Assembly (NCBI GenBank): GCA_001600455.1
Contig: BCKC01000011.1
Span: 1,329,835-1,393,834 of the forward strand
From: Endocalyx cinctus
Taxonomy: Eukaryota > Ascomycota > Sordariomycetes > Amphisphaeriales > Apiosporaceae
DNA: 64,000 nt
Direction of reading: 5' to 3'
Part shown: one piece after another, positions 55,318 to 64,000 of the stretch
Numbering within the stretch: the first letter of the stretch is position 1
Layout of the letters: every line of letters begins with the position of its first letter
Position numbers and translations under genes: made by a program
The notes under the pieces: generated by a model
Seen by the model: the letters and a program-made list of their open reading frames with translations, nothing else
Database searches by the model: none
Told to the model about the DNA's origin: nothing

Positions 55318-56267
55318 CGAGGTCAATTGGAAAATGATTTTGATGATAGATGATAATTGATCTTCAATCCAGGAGGTTAAAACCACAATTATCTGTTGTT
55401 ATTGATTATTGGTCAACGTCGTGTTTTTTTTTTTTTTTTTCTTCTTCTATCTTAGCCTCACACGCGACAAGAGTGCCTGAATTACTTGGTTAATTTTAAA
55501 TTAAAACATATGCACGTAAGAGTGCACTTAATTCTAAGCCCTCGTTTCCACTTAATATGCGTGGTGGGGTATATGTACAATATATTGCCTCCATAACGCG
55601 ATATCTAATCAGATAAGCGGTTAAGTGCATTAGTAAAGTACATAGCAGCATACCTATGTACGTACTAGTGTATACGAAACAAATCAAATGAGAAAGTAAT
55701 TACTAAACGAATTATTAATGAATTAGGTTGGACTATCAATTCAGAGCACAATATATGATGGTTTACCATATAAAATGCTTGCGAATCGATCAGTCCCTAA
55801 TGTTGTATCCCGTAAGTAAAGAAACTAATTTACAATATTTTCCATTTTGATTTATTGTGGGTGAGGCGGTAAAATTCGGCAATATTCACCGGACCCACAC
55901 CTAGGCAGCTAGGTAGTAACACTTACTAACCACATTTCGTTTGCTACGCTTCTAGCCACCGGTAACTCCACTCATAATACTCCGTAAGTGGACTGGTGGA
56001 ATTATCAAGTACACAGTACGTATTTTTTTTTTTTTATCAAGTTACTTCATTTTTAAGGTACGATTTAGCTGTATTTAGGGACTATCAACTGCTAACGCCG
56101 TGGGACTGTAAGTTCAAATATAACATACTCAATATAGCTACTATCTATTTATTATAGTATTAAGTGTCGTTCGAACCAGTCTCCAGTTATAATTTTTTTT
56201 TTTTTCATCACGTATTCACTGGCACTTTCTTTTTACATATAACACTGCAGACGACTAGCATCCCAAA
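55318..56267. promoter_or_regulatory. Divergent intergenic region
   Basis: About 950 bp between the HMG gene and the DUF3632 gene. It has T runs (55424-55440, 56022-56035, 56193-56205) and a CCTAGGCAGCTAGG element near 55900-55913. No gene is supported. Confidence 0.45.
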
Positions 56268-57272
56268 ATGGCTTCTCTCAAGCTGCAGTATGACGGCTAC
56301 AAACAAGGTGCTGGAACTCTGGCAGCTGCCTTGTCATCTCAGACTTTCTCTATCCCAGACATCTTCCTTGTTCTCCAAGCCTTTCTTCAACCCGAGACTG
56401 ACGTTTCCCTTCGGTCTGCATCGAGCGCTGTTATCAATATGCTCCCAAAAGACCCAAATTCGATCAAAACCTGGGAGGTGGGCGAGCTGTTCATCGAGCT
56501 GGCGGAACAGATCCCATATGACCATCCTTCTCATATAAAGTTGGCTCGCTTACTAGAATATATCAGCCCATCTATCAAGCTCGGCCACGAGAGCTCGCTC
56601 CCAGTAAGCAAAAGACTGACTAAATTGCCACTGTTCTAGGTAAGGGTCTGTAAAGAAACGACTCAGGGTCGCGGGCGAGCATGGCATCGCCTTCAACGAT
56701 TCGGTGAAAGTCTGCTGGAACAGATGCCAGGTAAGTAACTTAGGTTTCCAGCTTGTGAAAGAGATGATAAGTTCTCCGCATCTCTTTTCCCTGGGCGCGA
56801 AAAACCTGACAAGTGTCTCGAAAAAGGCGTGCCGGACGGCCAAGATGACATGGTATACGTCAACTATCACGCCTTCGCGGCGAATCTGTACGAGTTCAAC
56901 GTTTTCCCCGCGGACCCGACCCACGTTATCTGGGCGATGCGCGAGGCTTTCGAGGACGATCAGGAGCAGAGACCCGAGGAAAAAGACTCCCACCGGATGA
57001 TTAGGGTCATGGCGGCGGCACAGTGGATCAGGTGGCACGGCCAGGGCCTCTTCAAGCAAGTCCTGTGGCCTGAAGCAGACGACCAGCGCAGTTGGCAAGG
57101 GGGGACGCTCTACGGTGAGAAGACCCTTCTCGGCCTCGACCGGTGGGCGTTCTGGCAGGCGGGTTTCCGAGAGGCCGCGGGGAAGGAGAAGACGTACCCG
57201 GTGCGAGCCAGGGCTGAGGCTAGAGGTGCGGCGGAGTTGATGGAGAAATTGGAGGATCTCATGCGTGCTTAA
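56268..57272 (+). CDS. DUF3632 family protein of unknown function
   Basis: Three exons: 56268-56603, 56640-56730 and 56827-57272, giving 290 aa. The middle and C-terminal parts (VNYHAFAANLYEFNVFPADP, HVIWAMREAFEDD, HRMIRVMAAAQWIRWHGQGL, LDRWAFWQAGFREAAG) resemble the fungal DUF3632 family, which is all-helical and of unknown function. The N-terminal 110 residues are also helical (FSIPDIFLVLQAFLQPETDV). The first intron is only 36 nt, unusually short; the alternative of reading through stops at 56637-56639, so splicing is needed to reach the conserved part. The second intron (GTAAGT to AAAAAG) restores QMPGVPDGQDDMVYVNYHAF. Paralogues are common in many ascomycetes. No signal peptide or membrane segment. 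Confidence 0.8.
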
Positions 57273-57529
57273 CGGCACGTAGATGTAATATATCTGAAAG
57301 TCGTTTCCACGGGAGGTGATGAGTGCGATTTCTGTACTTGAAATGCCCAAAACCTTGAGCACTGTGATCACGTTAGTAGTAGTAGTTACCTACAGGTAGT
57401 GAATGAGTAAATGGACCAAAATTCTACCCAGGAGAGGCTTGATTTATCTTGATATCGAGCTCAATTTGGGTGTCTAGATAGATAGAATTAGGTGATAAAA
57501 ATAATACGCTATTTTATTTGTAAAACCCC

Positions 57530-57551
57530 ACCGACTTCCTAGGAAGTCGGT
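57530..57551. repeat. Perfect 22-bp palindrome
   Basis: The half-site ACCGACTTCCT is followed at once by its exact reverse complement, centred on CCTAGG. It lies 32 bp outside the left end of the inserted element at 57584-58338. Confidence 0.88.
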
Positions 57552-57583
57552 TAATCGGGTTACAAAGAACGACGCTTAAACTA

Positions 57584-58338
57584 CGGAAAGCCAGAGGGGC
57601 CACTGGGGGAAAAAAAAATTTCAAGTATAAATATTTATTTAAGAAATACTTTTTCACTTAATTACTTAATAAAAATACTTAGCAAGATAAAAAATAAAAG
57701 TATATTATCTTCATTTTAGATAGATATTGAACAAGGACAAGAACACTGTGGTGCAGAACATCGTATTTCTAGCTGGGTGGAGGCCAGGTATAGGGGGTAA
57801 GTCTTCATGATAGGGGATAATCATATCGTTAGGATTAAAGCTAAGTTTTCTGGGTAAAGATGCTAAGATTCTAATTATGTAGTAGGCGCGAACATTTGAT
57901 CATAAAGATCAAAGCCGGAAAATATCTGGTAAGATCCGTACTATCACGAACAGTATGGGCTCCGGAAATGCCCTAATTCTGGTAAGATATAGTTGTATAT
58001 CAAAGTTGATGCGTACCAAATAAAAGTTATCCTGACAGCTATTCCGTACTGGACTGACTATATACTCTGTAAATATAGTGGTAAATATGCTATAAATGTG
58101 GCTGTATATGGCTATATGTCGTAATAAATGCAATGGTAAGTATGGCGGTAATTACACAGTATCTTATATAAGCCTATCGATAAGTAGTATGTAGTTCTGT
58201 TATATAATAAATCTCTCTTTACTGTATATATTTATTTTTTAATTAAAAACCATACATCTAAACAACATGGCTAATTCTGTATAGTGTGGCTGTATATAGC
58301 TAAATTAATTTTTTCCCAGTGTCACCTCTGGCTTTCCA
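57584..58338. mobile_element. Degraded TIR element (MITE or Tc1/mariner-like remnant)
   Basis: The left end begins CGGAAAGCCAGAGG and continues with a CACTGGG block and an A run. The right end, read on the minus strand, begins TGGAAAGCCAGAGG and continues with CACTGGG and A. The two ends agree at 22 of the first 25 aligned positions. Both ends are flanked by TA, the target duplication typical of Tc1/mariner and related elements. The 755-bp interior is very AT-rich, holds no convincing transposase, and contains small internal repeats (TCTGGTAAGAT at two places; GTGGCTGTATAT near both 58100 and 58285). One end mismatch is C to T, which fits repeat-induced point mutation or ordinary decay. It is either a non-autonomous MITE or a decayed relic. 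Confidence 0.72.
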
Positions 58339-58342
58339 TAGG

Positions 58343-58510
58343 TAAAACCTATCTACCTAGGTATACGGTACTATTACCTAGGTAGGCAGGTACATACTTA
58401 ACCTAGGTAAAAAAATAACCTACCTAGAAGCCTAGCTGCCTAGGTACCTAGGTACCTACTATAGAACCTATAGGTACTTACCTACAGTACACACCTACCT
58501 AGGTAGGTAC
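58343..58510. repeat. Cluster of TAGGTACC-type palindromic repeats
   Basis: Many overlapping copies of CCTAGGTA/TAGGTACC units with small spacers. Comparable clusters occur near 769-915, 4197-4232, 7315-7420, 15542-15690, 36410-36440, 36640-36676, 42066-42360 and 51117-51320. The 8-bp unit equals its own reverse complement when phased, so both strands carry the same repeat. Confidence 0.85.
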
Positions 58511-58814
58511 TTTAGTGCTTGGTTGGCAACAAGGCTAAAAAGTTCTTCACTTCGTACTCAGCATCCAAAGTGTGAACACTCATTGATGAGGATCAAATAA
58601 TTTTTAAGTTATTCTCGTCGAAAGCCTTGATGTATTTTTGTTCTCCTTCTAATGCTTCGGTTCTCGCTCAACTCCGTCTATACATTATCCCGAAGTTTCG
58701 CTTGCGATAACTTCAAGCTGTCGATTGGGTATTCTTGAGTCATCTGGTAGTTCTCACCAAAGTAATATTGCTGAGCCGTATTGCTTCAAAGCAAATAAAT
58801 AAATAACAATTACC

Positions 58815-61800
58815 ATGGCTCGGCCCAGAGACTCACGCTCACCAACTCCTGCAGGAAGCCAGCAAACCTCAAGGAGGCATCGAAGAGATGATAATCGAAA
58901 AGATCGCGACCGACGAGATCATGGCCGAGATCAAAGACGTCGGAGTCGCTCCAGGAGCCCAGACGATGTAAGACTTAAAAAGCTTTGGTGCATCTTACAA
59001 TATCTCTAACCATAACTATTTCCAGCGCCGATATCGTGACAGAGATCGAGACCACGACTACCGCCGACGTGAACGTTCTTTAGACCGTCGAGATGACACT
59101 TACTATCGAAGAGCCAGAGATCGTAGACGATCGCGTGATCGCTATGGGGATAGAGAAAGGGATCGATCACCGGATCTTCGCCGTAGAAGGAGTCGTGACC
59201 GTGATGCGGACAGGGACCACCGAAGTAGGCGAGATGACTCCCGAGATCGAGGTAGAGCACGCCGCGAAGGTACTGCTGACTCCCATCCACGCAGCAGGCG
59301 TGGCGATAGCCGTGAAGCCGGACCGAATTCTAGCGATGTGAATAGACAAAAGGCACCTGATGTAGGTTTACACTCGACTGGTTCGAGACCGACTCTTGTT
59401 AACGCTCTATCCCAGCCAGAGGCAAAACCATCTGCCGCACAGACCGATGCCGATAAAAAAGCTGAACGTCTCGCCAAATTAGCAGCCTGGAAGAAGAAAC
59501 AGGAGGAAAAAGAAAAGCAGAAGGAAGCAACTCCCGGCGGTACTCGGAAGCTTTTAGCTGAGATGGATGAGAAAGCTAACGGGACGTCTCCCATTGCTAC
59601 ATCTACGGTTTCTGCCCCAGCGGCCCCCGCGTCCCCGGCTGCTCCGTACTCCGGCAAGTTCGACCCTAAGGCAATTGCAAAGAAATCCGCACCGCGAGCA
59701 CAACCTCCAAGTATCGCGCCAGTGTTAAGTGCCTTCGCGGGCCAGATGTCTACTAACGCGCCTACTGATGCAAAGAAACCAAATGATGAGCATTCGATAC
59801 CTCACCGGCTCACACAGATACCTAGTGCACCTACTCAAGCGTCAGCTCTTCCTCAGCAACGGACCAAGAGAAGCGGCTTTGGTTTCCATAAGCAGAACCT
59901 TGATTCAGAAAAAGCACCCCAGAAGCGAAAGTTAATACTTGACGAAGAGGAAACAACAAACCGAAAACTCGCCAAGCTACCATCTCTTCCCCTTGCCGAT
60001 GTTGATGACACACCATATCAGAATCAAGACGAGGATGAAGACGATGGAGATAATTTTGCCGGCGATGAAGAAGAAGAGGCTGCTGCTGCCCGAGCAGCTC
60101 AGGAAAGGCGCGAAGAGCGCATCGCTCAAGAGGCCGAACAGCAAGATACTGAGATGCAGATGGATATCACTGCAGCCGAAGCTCAGAATCCCTCTAACGG
60201 TACTGGAGCTGCTCCTTCGACTGAAAATATGAATGTCGACGAAGATGAAGATGAGGTGGACCCCCTAGATGCCTTTATGAATAATTTGGAAATGAAACCA
60301 ACGCTAAATCAGCCCTCAAAAACCGAAACAAATCAAAACAAAGACCTGCAGGAACCTGAGGCATACTTCAGCGATGATCAGTATGATTATCGCAAAGAGA
60401 ATAGCGATCCTAGCTCTTTCTTGGCTCTAGCTGCTGCCAAAGCACGTAAGAAGAAGGATATCCCGACAATCGATTATAGCAAGTTAAACCTGGAGCCAAT
60501 CCGGAAGAACTTTTGGGTAGAACCTACGGAAATGTCTGAAATGACAGAGGCTGAATTAGCAGACTTGCGCATTGAATTAGATGGTATTAAAGTCTCGGGT
60601 AAAGACGTGCCAAAACCGGTCCAGAAATGGTCGCAGTGCGCTTTATCTCGGAAGACCCTCGATATCATCGATAACCTAGGGTTCGACAAGCCAACACCTA
60701 TCCAGATGCAAGCATTTCCGGCAATCATGTCTGGTAGGGACGTGATTGGCGTGGCGAAAACCGGTTCAGGCAAGACACTCGCTTTCCTTTTACCTATGTT
60801 CAGACATATCAAGGACCAGCAACCCTTAAAGGAAAACGATGGCCCTATCGGCCTAATCATGACACCAACCCGTGAACTTGCGACGCAAATTCATCGAGAC
60901 TGTAAACCATTTCTGAAAGCAATGAACCTCCGAGCAATATGTGCTTATGGTGGAGCGCCCATCAAAGATCACATAGCCGAGTTAAAAAGAGGCGCGGAGA
61001 TCGTCGTCTGCACTCCAGGTCGTATGATAGACCTTCTGGCTGCTAATCAAGGACGTGTGACAAATCTAAAAAGAGTATCATATGTCGTACTTGACGAGGC
61101 TGACAGAATGTTTGATATGGGCTTTGAGCCTCAGGTTATGAAGATTTTTGCTGGCATGCGACCCGATCGGCAAACGATTCTATTTTCAGCAACCATGCCT
61201 CGAATTATGGACGCCTTAGCCAAGAAAGTTCTCAACAATGCAGTTGAAATCACGGTGGGTGGTAGAAGCGTTGTGGCCCCGGAAATCACGCAGATTGTGG
61301 AAATTCGCGAGGAAAGCAACAAGTTCATCCGTCTTCTCGAGTTACTAGGCGAGCTTTATGACAAGGACGAAGATGCCCGTACTCTGGTCTTCGTGGAGCG
61401 CCAGGAAAAGGCGGACGATCTCCTAAGGGAGCTCATGAGAAAAGGCTATCCATGCATGTCCATACACGGCGGGAAAGACCAGATCGACAGAGATTCGACT
61501 ATAGAAGATTTTAAACACGGTATTATCCCTATCCTTATCGCAACCTCGGTCGCAGCTCGCGGCTTGGACGTGAAACAATTAAAATTAGTCGTCAACTATG
61601 ACGCCCCAAACCACCTTGAGGACTACGTACACCGGGCGGGACGAACTGGACGTGCCGGCAACAAGGGCACGGCGGTCACTTTCGTAACGAGTGACCAAGA
61701 GAACTGCGCTCCAGGTATAGCGAAGGCGCTAGAGCAGAGTGGTCAGCCCGTTCCAGAACAGCTGGAAGACATGCGGAAAGCTTTCCGGGAGAAGGTCAAG

Positions 61801-62520
61801 TCCGGGAAAGCTAAGGACCAATCCGGATTTGGAGGCAAGGGGCTGGAACGCCTTGACCAGGAAAGGGAAGCCACTCGTCTTCGCGAACGCAAATCACACA
61901 GGACGGAAGGCGAAGAAGAAGAGGAAAAGAAGGAAGAGAAAAGCGGTGAAGATAAGAAAACCGACAAGGCCGCAGCGGCGATTCAAACAGCCGCTTCGGG
62001 TATCACGGCACGCGATACGGCTCCCAAGATTGACCTTGAACCTAAATACACGATTCACAAGCGGGAAGATCCGCCGCCAGCATCCAACGGTGTCAACAAC
62101 CCACTCGACAAAGTGTCATCAGCTATCAATGCCATCAATGCCCGGTTGGGTCGCGCTGGCCAGCTCCGACCTGGTCAACCAATCGACAACAAAGGACCGG
62201 ACGCGGGTGCGTTTCACGCAACACTCGAGATTAACGACTTCCCACAGAAAGCCCGCTGGGCGGTCACAAATCGAACTAACGTTGCCAAAATATTGGAGGC
62301 TACCGGGACGTCAATCACTACCAAGGGCAACTTTTACCCCGCTGGTAAAGAAGTCCAGCCTGGTGGAGAGCCCAAGTTGTATATCCTGGTAGAAGGTGAT
62401 ACCGAACTGGTGGTGGCTAACGCGATGTCGGAACTGACGCGACTACTGAAAGAAGGCACAATGGCGGCTGCGGATGCGGATAGCAGGGCGCCCATCGGAG
62501 GCAGATACACGGTGACGTAG
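58815..62520 (+). CDS. PRP5: Pre-mRNA-processing DEAD-box RNA helicase Prp5
   Basis: Two exons, 58815-58967 and 59026-62520, giving 1215 aa. Prp5 is an ATPase that remodels the U2 snRNP and proofreads the branch-site helix when the prespliceosome forms. The N-terminal 150 residues are an RS/RD-rich arm (SRSRSPDD, then many RDR and RRxR units) that is interrupted by the intron. A long disordered, acidic region follows, including [10 protein letters not shown] and the DPLDAFM motif that is typical of Prp5/DDX46. The helicase core has the Q motif ([16 protein letters not shown]), KTGSGKT near residue 630, PTRELA, DEAD near 740, SAT in LFSATMPR, and [10 protein letters not shown] near 920. The C-terminal part contains a KH-like segment ([20 protein letters not shown]). 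Start 58815 is the first ATG, just downstream of an AT-rich leader. Confidence 0.96.
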
Positions 62521-62839
62521 GAGTAGTTCAGGTCGGTAGATGAAAGTACTAACCTAAGTACTGATGTGTACAATATCGCGTCTGGTTTTCTGTTTCTTTT
62601 CTTACGTAACTAGGCTCTAGATAGCCAGTGTGGTTGTATTCGCCAAAGATTGAGTAATTAGTCCATTATCAGTATTGAACTATATAGATCGATGGATCGA
62701 TGGATGTAGGGTCACAGACCACATTTAGGGTTCTCACCAATTGAGTCCGTGGTAGTTCATCTTAATAGAAATCTACAGTAGTTTATATACATGTCGAGCG
62801 TGGCATTTTTTAGAGGTACGATAGGTACATAGTATCTAT
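62521..62839. other. Short intergenic region between convergent genes
   Basis: 319 bp between the stop codons of PRP5 and the small myristoylated protein. A short GATCGATGGATCGATGG repeat lies at about 62687-62703. Nothing else is seen. Confidence 0.5.
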
Positions 62840-63321
62840 CTAGTTGTGAGCTCTCACTTGAGCAGCCTCGTCGGCATCTCTTTGCCTTCTCTCTTCATTG
62901 CTGATTTCCTGGAGCGTATCGTTTCTGGTTTGCTTCTTCTGCGCAGCTAGCTGTGCTCCTAGCTTCCCCGTCGACTTGTTGGCAGCAGCATTCGCTCTCT
63001 CCTGTCATCACATAAAATATAAGCAATTAGTCATTTTAACAGGGCAGATGCAAATCTGCGAAGGGTTGGTACGCAGGGTGTGAGGAACGAAGGGTAAGTG
63101 GTTACCTCGGCAGCCAACGCGGCTCGCCTTCGAGCATCATCGGGAGTGGATCCGGTTCCAGCCTGAGATGTTGTACCGTTTCCGCCGCCCAACTTCCGAG
63201 GCGGACCGCCGATCTTGGTAGGCACGGATGCTCGTTGAGGTTGAGGAGGAGCGGAGCCCAGTACCCTCCCGGGTTGTGAGAAGTTGTCGTCTTTATCTGA
63301 CTTGCTGCATAGATTTCCCAT
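62840..63321 (-). CDS. Small N-myristoylated/palmitoylated protein of unknown function
   Basis: Two exons, 63321-63106 and 63001-62840, giving 125 aa. The N-terminus MGNLCSKSDK fits an N-myristoylation signal (Gly2, Ser6) with a nearby cysteine (Cys5) suited to palmitoylation, so membrane anchoring is likely. The rest is a Pro/Gly/Thr-rich linker with PPRKLGG, then a charged helix rich in Ala, Arg and Glu (DDARRRAALAAE spliced to ERANAAANKSTGKLGAQLAA, then QEISNEERRQRDADEAAQVR). Splicing joins the two halves of a single amphipathic helix, which supports the intron. The layout resembles small fungal myristoylated proteins, but I know no function. It is convergent with PRP5. Confidence 0.85.
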
Positions 63322-64000
63322 GATCCTTTGGTTCGTTTCTGTTTTTTTTTTTCCCTTTTTTTTCCCCTCTTCGCGGGAAGAAGTTTAATGAGATGATCCG
63401 TTTATGTTGTTCTCTCTCAAGTAGAAAAATAAAAAAGCCCGAAGAAAAATACCGATTAAACAATTAAAATTGAAGAATAATTTTCATGAATTACACGTAT
63501 TCTTATTGTCCTCTTGATAGACTGTAATGAGATGGATCCAATGTAGCTCGTTTGCTTTTAGTTTTGATACCTATCAACGTAGTGTACGTAAGTATGTCGT
63601 GGAAGTTACCTTGGATCCATTGTGTCTGAAAATAGCGTGACTAGCCATTAGATAAGAAAGACCTGGGCAGAACAGGATGGGAGCTGGGAAGCCTGCCAGT
63701 CTGCGTAGTGTGGGGTGACGTTTGGGGTTTAGGAAGAATCAATATCCAGTATATGTGCATGCATACAGGTACCAAGCAGCCCAAGTAATCCTCTACTTCT
63801 TTTCTACTTGATTCCCCGTCTTTTTTCCTATTTGCCATAACAATAAATAGTAGGTAGTTCAATTTCCGTTCCATACAAGTCTCAAGACCCTACCTGCCGC
63901 CTGCCTACCTTATATCTTACAAAAAAAAAAAAATAGAAATCGTATGGAAGAACTTTCATGAAAAGGGTTTTCTGTTATTAGCGAAAGTTACAAGCCTCCG
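63322..64000. promoter_or_regulatory. Upstream region of the small myristoylated protein gene
   Basis: The coding strand of the gene has A-rich runs next to the start (T runs at 63339-63349 and 63355-63363 on the + strand). The remaining 600 bp are AT-rich with an A run at 63919-63932. No gene is supported to the window's right edge. Confidence 0.45.

Larger units (their letters stand above)
57273..58814. other. Intergenic region with an inserted element, palindrome and repeat field
   Basis: About 1.5 kb without a gene. It holds a perfect palindrome at 57530-57551, a 755-bp AT-rich element with terminal inverted repeats (57584-58338) and a TAGGTACC-type field (58343-58510). The last 200 bp form the PRP5 upstream region. 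Confidence 0.6.

Noticed and set aside
61739..62392. 217-aa ORF in another frame of PRP5
   Set aside because: Overlaps the conserved C-terminal part of PRP5 and shows basic, random-like composition.
20356..62520. Functional clustering of splicing genes BRR2 and PRP5
   Set aside because: They are about 32 kb apart with unrelated genes between; fungal housekeeping genes are scattered, so linkage is probably chance.

Overview
This is a gene-dense stretch of a filamentous ascomycete genome. The evidence is short GT-AG introns (about 50-100 nt) with CTAAC/CTGAC-type branch points, compact intergenic regions, and a gene set typical of Pezizomycotina: a mitochondrial arginine-specific carbamoyl-phosphate synthase, an LRG1-type RhoGAP, a DUF2417 hydrolase-like protein and a DUF3632 protein. 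Sordariomycetes, perhaps Xylariales, is my guess from protein character and from the abundant TAGGTACC intergenic repeats. It is not proven. No tRNA, rRNA, CRISPR or bacterial-type feature was seen.

Layout, left to right. 1.2-8.4 kb: EMP24 (p24 cargo receptor, +), SEC66 (ER translocon subunit, -), RCL1 (18S rRNA processing, +) and a DUF1746/Dsc4-like membrane protein (-). 8.4-20 kb: the large subunit of arginine-specific carbamoyl-phosphate synthase (+), NPL4 (Cdc48 cofactor, -) and a PWWP chromatin protein (-). 20-31 kb: the spliceosomal helicase BRR2 (-), a coiled-coil protein of unknown function (+) and RFC2 (clamp loader, -). 31.5-41.3 kb: a DUF2417/alpha-beta hydrolase-like membrane protein (-), two unrecognised proteins (-, +) and a tandem-UBC, UBE2Z-like E2 (-). 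43.4-49.5 kb: ERG26 (sterol C-4 demethylation, +) and LRG1 (LIM-RhoGAP, -). 52-64 kb: a conserved fungal hypothetical (+), a mitochondrial HMG-box protein (-), a DUF3632 protein (+), the spliceosomal DEAD-box helicase PRP5 (+) and a small protein predicted to be N-myristoylated (-).

The genes are mostly housekeeping and do not form one pathway. There are loose themes: protein quality control and ubiquitin (NPL4, Dsc4-like, E2), pre-mRNA splicing (BRR2, PRP5) and the secretory pathway (EMP24, SEC66). I rebuilt exon structures by hand from splice consensus, reading phase and protein conservation. Every multi-exon model given here closes in frame.

The most interesting points are: (1) an E2 enzyme with two UBC folds and a 12-nt microexon next to its catalytic cysteine; (2) a 755-bp AT-rich element with imperfect terminal inverted repeats flanked by TA, at 57.6-58.3 kb, which looks like a degraded Tc1/mariner-type or MITE insertion; (3) an 8-bp self-complementary repeat (TAGGTACC) scattered through nearly every long intergenic region; (4) a hydrolase-fold protein whose nucleophile elbow appears to lack serine. 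I found no clear candidate for a wholly new multi-gene system.
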